A DNA stretch of 64,000 nt from Ruminiclostridium papyrosolvens DSM 2782 (GCF_029318685.1 NZ_CP119677.1:1787501-1851500); one strand, 5' to 3'; shown: positions 39,991 to 48,599, counted from the first letter of the stretch. Notes: generated by a model not told the origin, from the letters alone. Numbers and translations: made by a program.

Positions 39991-40690
39991 TAGGATTGGT
40001 TTTGATAGAGTTGTAAAGTTGAATTGGCTTAATAAAACAGTGGAAATTTATAATCAGGAAAAAGATTTTAAAAAGGTAAAGTTAGATCTTGACTATTACT
40101 TAAGGGACGATGTTGGCGGCGATAATAGAAGAAAGACAATAAACATACTTATAAGGACATGGGTAAACGTTGATCCAGTACATGTGGCAATTAGAGACAA
40201 AGCTCTCGACCTCTTTAAAATGGCTGATGCAAATGAGAGAATTGCTATTCAGTGGTCTATGCTGCTATTGGCATATCCTATTTTTGATAACTTAACTGCT
40301 GTTGCGGGTAAGCTGCTTAATTTACAGGACGAATTTTTATTAAGCATGGTAAGAAGAAGAATCTATGAGCTGTGGGGCGAGCGTTCCACGCTTCAATATG
40401 CCATAGATAAGATGATACGCTCACAAATTGACTGGGGAGTTCTTTCAGATGGAGAAAAGCCAGGAGAATATAAGCGGATACAACCATTGGAGATCAAAAA
40501 TAAGGAAGTGAAATTACTTTTGATTGAAGCATACCTTCTTGCTTCAGGGAAGCCTCATCTCCAATTTGTTGAGGTTAATAAGCTGGATGAATTGTTTCCT
40601 TTTAAGTTGGATATAGGGTTAGACGATTTTCATACAGTTGACAAGTTTAAACTTAACAAAATGGGTGGGGAAGTTGTTATTGGGCTATAA
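39983..40690 (+). CDS. brxA: Probable BrxA, last gene of the BREX-3 operon
   Basis: This is a 235-residue, mostly helical basic protein whose start overlaps the end of pglZ by eight bases. The middle reads DANERIAIQWSMLLLAYPIFDN and MVRRRIYELWGERSTLQYAIDKMIRS, which suits the DNA-binding BrxA (DUF1819) fold of two winged-helix-like parts. In type 3 BREX, brxA follows pglZ, so position and size agree. The sequence match itself was judged by eye and is weaker than for the other five genes. It ends 23 bases before a convergent gene. Confidence 0.7.
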   Translation: MLDRIGFDRVVKLNWLNKTVEIYNQEKDFKKVKLDLDYYLRDDVGGDNRRKTINILIRTWVNVDPVHVAIRDKALDLFKMADANERIAIQWSMLLLAYPIFDNLTAVAGKLLNLQDEFLLSMVRRRIYELWGERSTLQYAIDKMIRSQIDWGVLSDGEKPGEYKRIQPLEIKNKEVKLLLIEAYLLASGKPHLQFVEVNKLDELFPFKLDIGLDDFHTVDKFKLNKMGGEVVIGL

Positions 40691-40713
40691 TAGGAGTTGC
40701 ATCTAATATAAGT

Positions 40714-41394
40714 TTAGATTATTACTTTGAGTTTATGAGTTATGTTAACTTCATTGTTATTAAAAGTGCAACCCAATCCCTCCACCTTCATACCTTTTTC
40801 AAGGCATTTTTTTAATTGCTCAAGGTAGGTTTCGTATTGAAGATTGATCGATATTGTTTTTACATAAGGGCTTAAGGCAATAAAGCAATATTTTACATTC
40901 CAACCTAAATCTAAAAGAGCCTCAATTTTTTGCAATTGTTCGATGGCTCTTTGAGGATATACAGACGGAAATAGAGCAGCTTTTTTTGTTGAAATTATAC
41001 TTTTAGCTTCAAATAAAGTTTTATGATCAGGCAAAATAAGATCAGCCTTATAGCCCTCAATAGTTTTTTCCTTTAAAATAATATCGGAGGGCTTACACAA
41101 TTTGTAATTTTTTCTTATATCCTCTTCAAGTATTCGATTTGTTATATTCAGATTTAAGAGGATGTAATTGCGGTAATATTGGACAGCAAAAACACTATAT
41201 TTTGTTCTAATATCAGTACCTCTGTTTAAAGTAAGTAGCACCCTTTTTCCTTTAAGGTTAATCAAAGGAGATAGTTTTGAAGAGCTTGGCAGATAGCATT
41301 CAAGCTCATTTCCCATAATAAGGACTTTACACAAGAATCTATTTTTACTTTCCGATTTGAAAATACCTTCGATTAACTCGCCCACAATTTTCAT
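40714..41394 (-). CDS. SfsA-like nuclease
   Basis: The 226-residue protein resembles SfsA, once called sugar fermentation stimulation protein and now seen as a DNA/RNA nuclease-like fold. The N-terminal half is OB-like (KNRFLCKVLIMGNELECYLPSSSKL). The C-terminal half has a restriction-endonuclease-like core with ADLILPDHKTLFEAKSI (D...ExK), then the family mark ALFPSVYPQRAIEQLQKIEAL. It is more distant than chromosomal SfsA. Its place inside a defence island, convergent with BREX, suggests a nuclease role in defence, which is inference. GGAGAG precedes the ATG. Confidence 0.72.
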   Translation of the reverse strand: MKIVGELIEGIFKSESKNRFLCKVLIMGNELECYLPSSSKLSPLINLKGKRVLLTLNRGTDIRTKYSVFAVQYYRNYILLNLNITNRILEEDIRKNYKLCKPSDIILKEKTIEGYKADLILPDHKTLFEAKSIISTKKAALFPSVYPQRAIEQLQKIEALLDLGWNVKYCFIALSPYVKTISINLQYETYLEQLKKCLEKGMKVEGLGCTFNNNEVNITHKLKVII

Positions 41395-41561
41395 AGACTC
41401 TCCATATTTGATAAAATGTTTAAATCAAGCCTTTATAGTGTAAACCATTCTTAAGAATGTTGCAAGAACTGGAATAATTGAGCTAAAAACTTGTTATTAG
41501 AAAAATGTACAATTTTCAGTTTCTGTGAAGGATTTATGCATTAATAGTAGAAATTGTATAT

Positions 41562-41589
41562 TTGATAAGATAGTTTTGATTTATATAAT
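41562..41589 (+). promoter_or_regulatory. Promoter of the helicase/GIY-YIG genes
   Basis: TTGATA (41562-41567), 16 bases, TATAAT (41584-41589), about 56 bases before the helicase start. Confidence 0.6.
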
Positions 41590-41645
41590 CATTATTCAAG
41601 AAAAATTATTGAAAAAATATAATTAGTAATCAAGGAGAAGCAGCT

Positions 41646-44600
41646 ATGCAGCATCTTTCCGCCAGGTTAGCCTGGCATGATAACGGTTGGAATGGTCATT
41701 TGTGTAAGGAGCCAAAAAAGAATATATATTGTTCAGGAAGGTACTCTTTTCCTGGAGATATGATTGGAGAATATAAAGATGTGGATTTGGAGGAGGGAAA
41801 TAATTGTAAAAACTGCAACAGTATAGATTTTATTCCTCCCTGCTGCTACAGCATTAATGCTTTTGGAAAAGAAAGCGTAGAGTGTTATGCAACTCCGCCT
41901 GAATTTTTTAGGGACGACACTGAAGAAAAACATTGGGAGCTGCCGCCTGCATCAGTATGTACCTGGTGCTATGAGGAGATGTATAAAGATGAGGTAAAGC
42001 TAAATGGGAAGTATTATGATCCTAAAAAGAGAAGTCAGGCTATGGAAGAATACTATTCCCAGTTTGAAAAAGATAAATCCTTAATATTCTACTATACAAA
42101 CTATGATAATCCTTTTAGCGGGGAAGAGAAAAAGTATGTTCTTGTTGGCGTTTCAAGGCTCAAAGAAATCCTCCCCACTCTGAAGTGGGAAAACCAGGGC
42201 GATGAATCCTACGAAAAGTATGGAAACCTTGTTTGGGCAAGGGTTGTTCAGTCCACATATCCAGATGAAGGTTTTAGGATACCCTATGAAAATTACATGG
42301 ACAACGAGGAAGTCCTTTCCAAGCTGGTATTCACACCAGAGAACTCAAGAAATTTCAAGTATGCTACAAGAGCCTTCGGAGACGATGATGCTTTAGAGCT
42401 TATTGAAAGGCTGATAGAGGTTGTAAACTACTTGAGCGAGCTTGATGACAAAACAGAGGATTGGGGCATTCGACTAAACTGGCTGTCTTCAATCATGGCA
42501 GAACTATGGGGAAATAGAGGGATTTACCCAGGAATAAACAGTGTAGCAGATTATTTGGGTGGAAGCAGGCTTATCCCACTAATTAAGAAAGAACTGGACA
42601 AGGGAACTTCGGAAGAAACCATATATAAAGAAGTTAATAAACTCTTTGAAGGGGACGCTACCTCTATTTTTGTCGCCAAACTTGATAGTGACTACATAAA
42701 AAAGCTGCAAAAACAATGGAAGTATAAAGAGGATATTGAGCAAGAGCTTTTAGCCAATGTATTTCCAAGGTTTGCTTTAACTTCCCAGCAGATTTCAAAA
42801 ATATTAGATGAGGAGCGTAGCAAGAACGGGATATACTCAAGTCTCGAAGACATAGCGGAAAATCCGTATATAATTTGTGAAGAATATATTGGGGATGAAC
42901 CAGATGATACAATATCATTTTCCAAGATAGATCACGGTATATTCCCAAGCCCAGACTTTGGGGTGGAAGCATTGATGGACACTGATGATGCAAGGCGATT
43001 AAGGGCATTGCTCGTAGACGCTTTGAAAAAGACGGCACAGCATTCATTTGTTAATGCTAAAGTGCTATTAGGTACAATTAACAGGAAACTCGAATATATG
43101 CCTGACTGGAAAAAGGCCAAATTCACTCAAAAATACATAGAGGTTGAAGAAGATGTTCTGGATAAGCAACTTGAACTTAAACGGAAAGATAAAGAAATCT
43201 ACATTTATTTGAAGGAAATATATAAGCTGGAAGACGTTATCGGGTCTGCAGTCAAAGAACTTGCTGCAAGGCCAAATTTAAAACTTAAATATCCTGTTGC
43301 AGAGAAAGACTGGGAGAATTATATATATAAAAAGGACAGTATCATTGAAAAGCGTGATCCCGCAAAATATCGGAAGATTGTTGATGATCGGATAGAAATG
43401 TGCAAAAGGATATTTCAGAAACCGATATGTGTCATCACGGGAGAGGCTGGTACAGGAAAAACTACTATTGTTAATGCCATAATTAATGCGGTTGAGAAAT
43501 CAACAGGGGAGGGAACCACATTTCAACTACTTGCTCCTACGGGAAAGGCTGCAGAGCGGTTAAGGCTTGCCACAGGGAAAAATGCTGCTACCATTCACTC
43601 ATTCCTCGTGCAAAGGGGTTGGATGAATGACAACTTTACCTTTAAAAGAGAAGGTGGAGTGGCGGACGAGACCAAAAAGACAATTATCATTGATGAATGT
43701 TCGATGTTGGATACTGTTATACTGGGAACCCTTTTCAAAAGCATTAACTTCAACTGTGTCCAGAGGATCATTTTTGTAGGGGATCATAACCAATTGCCAC
43801 CAATAGGCACGGGAAAGCCTTTTGCAGAGATAATTGACTATCTTAAGAAATACTATCCCGATTATATAGGTATTCTGACACCAAATATTAGACTTATTGA
43901 AGAAGGCGGAATATCTCTGGAGCTTGCACAGATATTTACTGAAAACGGAAATGAAAATGAAGAAGGAATACTTCAGAAGCTGCAGTATGGTGGGGAAATT
44001 GATAAGGATTTAAAGGTTATATTCTGGAAGAATGAAAGTGAGCTTAAAGAGAAAGTTGTAAGCGAAATTATAAGCAAAGTAAGAAAGGATGGGGAGGAAA
44101 CAGAGGAGACAGTCAGGTACACCTTTGACAGGCTTTTCGAGAACCAAAAGAGTAAATTCGACCGTAATCCTGACAACTTCCAAATAATTTCACCATATAG
44201 GAACGAAGAGTATGGCACGGAATCCGTAAACCAACTTATGCAGCAAACCTTTAACAACTATAATTATGAGAAACATGGGAAACTTGGTGGAGTCACTTAC
44301 TTCGATAAAATTATTCAGTATATCAACAGACCCAAATCCTACCCATATTATGCCTATAATTTCAGCAGCAGGCAAGTGGAAAGGTTGGAAGTCTATAATG
44401 GAGAAATTGGCTTTATGGTTCCTCATGCGGCGGATAAACTGTGGAGTAAGCCATTTTTCAGATTGTCCAAGTTCCAGGCAAAGTTTAAGGGAAAAGAGAC
44501 CTTTGGCATTGAGTTCAATTCCGATAATATGGTGACGGAGAATGTTGAGCTGGCGTATGCTATATCCGTCCATAAAGCTCAAGGCTCGGATTTTGATAAT

Positions 44601-45182
44601 GTTTACTTTATACTGCCCAAGAAGAAATCCAGATTGCTCTCAAAAGAACTTTTTTATACGGGCATTACAAGGGCGAAAAAGCATACTACTCTATTTATAG
44701 AGGATGATATTGGAGCTTTGTTGAGCTTGAGGCGTAAAGAAGCATCAGAAGTATCAAAAATAAATTCTTCTATTATGGAATTTAACCCAATCCCCGAAGA
44801 GCTTCTCAATATAAACGAGTGGTATGAGGAAGGGAAAATTCATAGAACTCTGGCCGATTTCATGGTACGGTCGAAATCGGAGGTAATAATTTCCAATATG
44901 CTTTTTGAAGAAAACATACCATTTTGGTATGAGAAACCCTTGTATGCTGATGACGGAACTATGTATTTGCCTGACTTTACTATTGAATACAACGGACAGA
45001 CCTGGTACTGGGAGCATCTTGGTTTTAAAGGTAATAAAGGTTACGACCAGCATTGGAACAAGAAGGAAAAATGGTATAAGAATAATGGCTTCTTCGACAA
45101 CCTGATCGTTTCTGATGAGCAAACTGGGGCAGATACAGTTAGTTGGAAACAAACCCTTTACAAGAAACTCGGGAAAGCGTGA
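41646..45182 (+). CDS. RecD-like helicase with N-terminal Cys-rich and C-terminal nuclease-like domains
   Basis: This is a 1178-residue multi-domain protein. The N-terminus (LSARLAWHDNGWNGHLC, then cysteines through residue 75) is an uncharacterised Cys-rich module found on such helicases. The superfamily 1 helicase core has Walker A ITGEAGTGKTT near 597, IIIDECSMLD near 680, VGDHNQLPPIG near 710 and ISVHKAQGSDFD near 970. The tail (about 1070-1178) has RSKSEVIISNML, LPDFTIEY and WYWEHLGF, which resembles a PD-(D/E)xK nuclease. AAGGAGAAGCAGCT precedes the ATG. It is followed closely by a GIY-YIG gene and a zinc-ribbon gene. A DNA-processing defence role is inferred from context. Confidence 0.82.
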   Translation: MQHLSARLAWHDNGWNGHLCKEPKKNIYCSGRYSFPGDMIGEYKDVDLEEGNNCKNCNSIDFIPPCCYSINAFGKESVECYATPPEFFRDDTEEKHWELPPASVCTWCYEEMYKDEVKLNGKYYDPKKRSQAMEEYYSQFEKDKSLIFYYTNYDNPFSGEEKKYVLVGVSRLKEILPTLKWENQGDESYEKYGNLVWARVVQSTYPDEGFRIPYENYMDNEEVLSKLVFTPENSRNFKYATRAFGDDDALELIERLIEVVNYLSELDDKTEDWGIRLNWLSSIMAELWGNRGIYPGINSVADYLGGSRLIPLIKKELDKGTSEETIYKEVNKLFEGDATSIFVAKLDSDYIKKLQKQWKYKEDIEQELLANVFPRFALTSQQISKILDEERSKNGIYSSLEDIAENPYIICEEYIGDEPDDTISFSKIDHGIFPSPDFGVEALMDTDDARRLRALLVDALKKTAQHSFVNAKVLLGTINRKLEYMPDWKKAKFTQKYIEVEEDVLDKQLELKRKDKEIYIYLKEIYKLEDVIGSAVKELAARPNLKLKYPVAEKDWENYIYKKDSIIEKRDPAKYRKIVDDRIEMCKRIFQKPICVITGEAGTGKTTIVNAIINAVEKSTGEGTTFQLLAPTGKAAERLRLATGKNAATIHSFLVQRGWMNDNFTFKREGGVADETKKTIIIDECSMLDTVILGTLFKSINFNCVQRIIFVGDHNQLPPIGTGKPFAEIIDYLKKYYPDYIGILTPNIRLIEEGGISLELAQIFTENGNENEEGILQKLQYGGEIDKDLKVIFWKNESELKEKVVSEIISKVRKDGEETEETVRYTFDRLFENQKSKFDRNPDNFQIISPYRNEEYGTESVNQLMQQTFNNYNYEKHGKLGGVTYFDKIIQYINRPKSYPYYAYNFSSRQVERLEVYNGEIGFMVPHAADKLWSKPFFRLSKFQAKFKGKETFGIEFNSDNMVTENVELAYAISVHKAQGSDFDNVYFILPKKKSRLLSKELFYTGITRAKKHTTLFIEDDIGALLSLRRKEASEVSKINSSIMEFNPIPEELLNINEWYEEGKIHRTLADFMVRSKSEVIISNMLFEENIPFWYEKPLYADDGTMYLPDFTIEYNGQTWYWEHLGFKGNKGYDQHWNKKEKWYKNNGFFDNLIVSDEQTGADTVSWKQTLYKKLGKA

Positions 45183-45192
45183 GGTGGCTGCT

Positions 45193-45972
45193 ATGACGTT
45201 AAACATTGGTGGTCATAAATTCCAGTTTGTTTGCAACATATTACCAGAAACTGATAGTAGAGGGGTTATTAGCGAACTATTTCCTCAAGATTTATATGAA
45301 AAAAAGGATAGTGTTAAATTGCATAAATACGGCAATGGACCATTTTGTAAGTTTAAAATTCCTGATTGTTGGTTGGGAAGGCAAGGCGTTTATGCGATCC
45401 TTATAGATGATAATATGGTATATATTGGAGAATGTGAGGACTTACTTGTCAGGTACAATTCTGGTTACGGTAATATTTCTCCCCGAAATTGTTATATAGG
45501 CGGGCAGTCGACGAACTGTAAGATAAACTCTAACATTCTACAGGAAATCAAGAACGGCAAAGTTATTAAGCTATTTTTCTACGAGACTTCTGAAATGTTT
45601 GCTGTGGAAGACGACATTATTTCCAGACTTCACCCCGCTTGGAACTCCAAGTCTGGAAATAAGCGTAAGCACACAGAATTGCCAAAGTCATCTGCAAAAA
45701 CAAAATCAGTGGAGCGGAACAGAAGTAATAACTCACCCCAATATAGCCTGCTTACGCAATATTTATTGAACTTGAGCGGTAATGAATATAAACTGACATA
45801 TGATCAGTTGGAGCAAATTGTTGAGGGAGAATTACCCAATTCGGCATATAAACATAGAGCTTGGTGGGGAAATGGCGGACATTCTCACGCTAACTATTGG
45901 CTGGATGCAGGTTGGCAAGTCGGAACTGTTAATCTTGGGAAGTATGTTGTGTTTGTTAAAGCTGGATGTTAG
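45193..45972 (+). CDS. GIY-YIG nuclease-domain protein with DUF7662-like tail
   Basis: The 259-residue protein has a GIY-YIG-type core: GVYAILIDDNMVYIGECEDL (about residues 62-81) followed by RYNSGYGNISPRN and a late glutamate in FAVEDDIISRLHPAWN (about 136-151), the usual order of catalytic motifs. After a basic linker, residues about 180-259 (YSLLTQYLLNL, LTYDQLEQI, RAWWGNGGHSHANYWLDAGW) match a small domain often called DUF7662. ATG 45193 has GAGGTGG six bases upstream and follows the helicase stop by ten bases; the longer frame begins inside the helicase. Likely cotranscribed with it. Confidence 0.82.
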   Translation: MTLNIGGHKFQFVCNILPETDSRGVISELFPQDLYEKKDSVKLHKYGNGPFCKFKIPDCWLGRQGVYAILIDDNMVYIGECEDLLVRYNSGYGNISPRNCYIGGQSTNCKINSNILQEIKNGKVIKLFFYETSEMFAVEDDIISRLHPAWNSKSGNKRKHTELPKSSAKTKSVERNRSNNSPQYSLLTQYLLNLSGNEYKLTYDQLEQIVEGELPNSAYKHRAWWGNGGHSHANYWLDAGWQVGTVNLGKYVVFVKAGC

Positions 45973-45987
45973 CCATTTGGAGGAATT

Positions 45988-46383
45988 ATGGGAATCGGAA
46001 TAACAGTAACCTGTAAAAGCTGCTCATATAATAAAAGTTTCCTTTTAGGTATTGGAATGGACTATCCGTATCTTCTGGGGGTTGTAAAGGAATTAAACAA
46101 GAAAGCAAGATTACAGGTAGAAGAATTAATTGCTGATAATAAAATTGAGAGTCATGAATACAGCAGGGCGTTATACAGATGCCCCAAATGCGGAACTCTG
46201 GCTGAAAAGGGAAGCCTAACATTGTTTTGCAATGATGGATCGGTCGTTGAAGCTCCATATTTTTGTCGTAGGTGTAAAAGTAAATTCGAGATTGTTGACA
46301 ATCTTGAAACTATCAGAAATATAGAGTGTCCTAAATGCAAGAGTGTTTCCCTGGACTATGTAGAAAACATATTGTGGGATTAA
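45988..46383 (+). CDS. Four-CxxC zinc-ribbon protein
   Basis: The 131-residue protein has four CxxC pairs: CKSC near residue 10, CPKCG near 64, CRRC near 92 and CPKC near 112. This predicts two zinc ribbons separated by a helical stretch (EELIADNKIESHEYSRAL). No catalytic motif was seen, so it may bind DNA, RNA or a partner protein. It starts 15 bases after the GIY-YIG gene behind GGAGGAATT, and is probably the third member of the helicase operon. The family was not recognised. Confidence 0.75.
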   Translation: MGIGITVTCKSCSYNKSFLLGIGMDYPYLLGVVKELNKKARLQVEELIADNKIESHEYSRALYRCPKCGTLAEKGSLTLFCNDGSVVEAPYFCRRCKSKFEIVDNLETIRNIECPKCKSVSLDYVENILWD

Positions 46384-46485
46384 CGGGGGAATGTTTATCG
46401 CTTTAAAACCTTTATATATGCCAAGTTTCATCGATGAGTAAAGGAATGAGAATTCAGCTTTGCGATGTATTTATTGGAGGGTTAC

Positions 46486-46876
46486 ATGGTAAAAAAGAAT
46501 ACTTGTGATTATAATGATATTATTGAGGTCGAGAGCAGCGTCGGAGGCTTTTCAGGACCATCATATTGTGTGCAAATAAACCTCAAGGACAGAACAGCCC
46601 ACTTCTGAATACGGCTACCGAGACCAGGAATTCCAGGAGATCAGCTTGGACGAACAGGAAATTAGTGAATTTATAAGCGAGTTAGAAATCATAAGAATTT
46701 TGAATTGGAAGAAACACTACCGCCCAAAGGTTGATATATGTGACGAAACCCAGTGGTCTATAACTGTTAGGATTGCCGAGATTGTATTTGAAAAATATGG
46801 CGATAACAGCTATCCTAAAAGTTGGGAAATATACTGTAATGCGATAGAAAAGTTGATTAATAAGCCTTTTACATGA
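46486..46876 (+). pseudogene. Frameshifted small protein gene
   Basis: An ATG with GGAGGG before it opens a 40-codon frame (VEVESSVGGFSGPSYCVQI type content, ending RTAHF) that stops at 46606. The +1 frame goes on without a break as EYGYRDQEFQEISLDEQEI to KLINKPFT at 46876. Removing one base at about 46606 would join both into a protein of about 129 residues. The two halves make a sensible single small domain. It may be decayed, a sequencing error, or a true programmed shift; decay is most likely. Its family is not known. Confidence 0.65.
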
Positions 46877-46947
46877 TTAAGCATGATTTTAAAAAGGAAA
46901 TGTCAGATACTATTTGCAGTGATAAGGCTGTAATATAAGATTTTGAT

Positions 46948-47079
46948 GTTTTCATGTTGCCAAAACAAGAAACAAAATCTGAACTTTTTATGTGAAGGAG
47001 TAATAGAAAGTAGTACGGAACAGGGCGGAGCTGTGTGGACGGAAAATCCTGCGGTTTCTATGGGTAAGACAGCGGATGG
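46948..47079 (+). repeat. Right direct repeat of the BREX island
   Basis: Diverged copy of 28207-28335. The frame reads FSCCQNKKQNLNFLCEGVIE and TEQGGAVWTENPAVSMGKTA. Here it is preceded by ATG at 46946 but lacks an obvious ribosome binding site. Confidence 0.8.
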
Positions 47080-47187
47080 TAGCAGAAACGCCTCAAAAAA
47101 GCTTGAAATATGTATGAAGATTTTTGTATAATACAAGTGCGAAGGACTCCTTCGTCATAATAAAATTTAGTTAGTTTAGATGGAACG

Positions 47188-47216
47188 AAAGGATGTCGCA
47201 AGATGTCCTTTTTTTC
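47188..47216 (+). terminator. Hairpin with GCAA tetraloop and T tract
   Basis: AAAGGATGTC-GCAA-GATGTCCTTT forms a ten-base stem with two G-U pairs, followed by five more T. Confidence 0.75.
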
Positions 47217-47575
47217 CGTCCTTTTTTGTTTGGACATAAATAGAATGGAAAAAAGAATAATGATAATGAGGAAAAACGGGGATGGACGGAACCCTCCCCT
47301 ATGATTACATCATTCGCTCGTATACTGGGTTGGCAGGCAGAATGATGCGGTCGTATGGACACAGAGCCAAGACAGAAAAAGATTCTGGAACCGATTATAG
47401 GCAAATATCTGCTGTTATATCAGATGAGATGCAGATAGAAAAAATGACCGATGAGTCCAGTCGACGGACTGTTAGGCGTTGTTGTAGCAGGAGAAGCGGT
47501 CAGTTTTGAGAAGGAAAGTGCGTTTTTGACCTCTTTTAATGCATCTGTGATTGTGGCATGATGGTTGCTTCGCAA

Positions 47576-47707
47576 TCTTTAGCTGGCCGAAATGGTAGGC
47601 AAAGAAAACAAGAAAAACGCAGTTAGGATCGTTTTGTATACCAATAGCTCGTCGGTACTGCGTTTATCTCCTGTTTTCTGTTTTGAGCGAATTGCCCCAG
47701 CTAAAGA
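47576..47707. repeat. Long imperfect inverted repeat
   Basis: TCTTTAGCTGG (47576-47586) is exactly complementary to CCAGCTAAAGA (47697-47707), and further in GAAAACA pairs with TGTTTTC and ACGCAGT (47617-47623) with ACTGCGT (47657-47663). Together they make a stem of about 50 bases on each side around a 33-base loop. Confidence 0.7.
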
Positions 47708-47848
47708 CTGTTGGGATTTTAAAAACGCAATACGTTTTTTAGTTATATGTATTCAGAATCTTGGGATTAGGACAGAATACGACAGACTATTTTCTCGTAA
47801 TTTGTCATAAGACAAATTAGTTTAGATTAAGCGGAATTCCACTAAAAT

Positions 47849-47968
47849 TTACCAATGTGTATGTGTGCAGGCATCCGAAGCTGCCAGTCCCGCCATCATG
47901 TCTGTGTTGTACGTCTTCTGCGTCTGCTGATTAACTGTTGTCTGTATATCTTTTTCATTTTCGTTCAT
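47849..47968 (-). CDS. Orphan 39-residue peptide, possible secreted or modified peptide
   Basis: This short frame starts with ATG at 47968 behind a very strong AAAGGATGTGGGGGGAC site. The peptide has a polar, Gln- and Thr-rich N-terminal part (MNENEKDIQTTVNQQTQKTY), then NTDMMAGLAAS, and ends DACTHTHW. A polar leader, a small-residue junction (AGLAAS) and a short Cys/Thr/His/Trp tail are the shape of a modified-peptide precursor or signalling peptide. No modifying enzyme, peptidase or transporter gene is seen next to it, so this is a guess from shape. It could also be a short regulatory frame. Confidence 0.4.
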   Translation of the reverse strand: MNENEKDIQTTVNQQTQKTYNTDMMAGLAASDACTHTHW

Positions 47969-48077
47969 GTCCCCCCACATCCTTTGTGTGTATTGTTTTG
48001 CTTTGTATCTCTCATAAACAGTACTTCTTCCAGGAGCCTATTTTTTAAGAGATATATTTTTTAAAAAAGGCAAGAAA

Positions 48078-48103
48078 AAAGACCGCTGGGAGCGGTCTCA
48101 TAA
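48078..48103 (-). terminator. Terminator of the 48111 gene
   Basis: On the minus strand GACCGCTCCCAGCGGTC is followed by six T, just past the stop codon. Confidence 0.85.
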
Positions 48104-48110
48104 AAAATGG

Positions 48111-48599
48111 CTAACTACTTTTTTCGTTATATTTAATCCAGTCGTCTGCGAGGATAGTTGTGCGATCATATTCTGACATCATGGCATATGACGAAAGGTT
48201 ATTTTCGCATAAATCACGAAACTCTTTTAGCCTTTTTCTAATTCGTTCAAGTATGGACAATTCCTTCGGCGATAAATTTCTTATTTCGATTTCCTTGGTA
48301 AATGCATCGATATAAACATCTATTTCAAGAATATGTGTACACATTGGCACTTCTGGAGCTGCCAGAAATGATTCTGATGTTTCTTCTGAAATAATATCCT
48401 CAATAGCTTCTGATAAAGCTCCAAAGGCAATCCATTTGACAGTGTATTCTTCATTCACTGGTTTGTATTTTTCACAAACTCGATGTACAACATCAAGTTC
48501 ATTTGTATAGAACATAACTTGTATAAAATTACCGTCTACAGCATTATTGTCTGCTAATTTACGCTTGGATATATCTCCAAACTGAATTATTTCTCCCAT
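48111..48599 (-). CDS. Hypothetical protein (162 residues)
   Basis: The protein begins MGEIIQFGDISKRKLADNN and is acidic throughout. It has an alpha/beta middle (FIQVMFYTNELDVVHRVC, HILEIDVYIDAFTKEIEIRNL) and a C-terminal helix (ELSILERIRKRLKEFRDLC). The family was not recognised. A good GGAGAATACA precedes the ATG. It lies 97 bases downstream of another unrecognised minus-strand gene with a similar acidic C-terminal half built around ILDRIRTRL or ILERIRKRL, so the two may be distant relatives. Confidence 0.65.
   Translation of the reverse strand: MGEIIQFGDISKRKLADNNAVDGNFIQVMFYTNELDVVHRVCEKYKPVNEEYTVKWIAFGALSEAIEDIISEETSESFLAAPEVPMCTHILEIDVYIDAFTKEIEIRNLSPKELSILERIRKRLKEFRDLCENNLSSYAMMSEYDRTTILADDWIKYNEKSS

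Larger units (their letters stand above)
46877..47848. other. Gene-poor junction of the BREX island and the next element
   Basis: It contains the right island repeat (46948-47079), a terminator (47188-47216) and a long imperfect inverted repeat (47576-47707). Plus-strand frames at 47282 and 47592 have no clear start sites or domain features and are not called. Confidence 0.5.

Noticed and set aside
47449-47475. CCGATGAGTCCAGTCGACGGACT, similar to a hammerhead ribozyme core
   Set aside because: The required GAAA after stem II is absent, so the ribozyme core is not complete.
47282-47509. 75-codon plus-strand frame beyond the right island repeat
   Set aside because: Poor start context and arginine/serine-rich content typical of non-coding frames.
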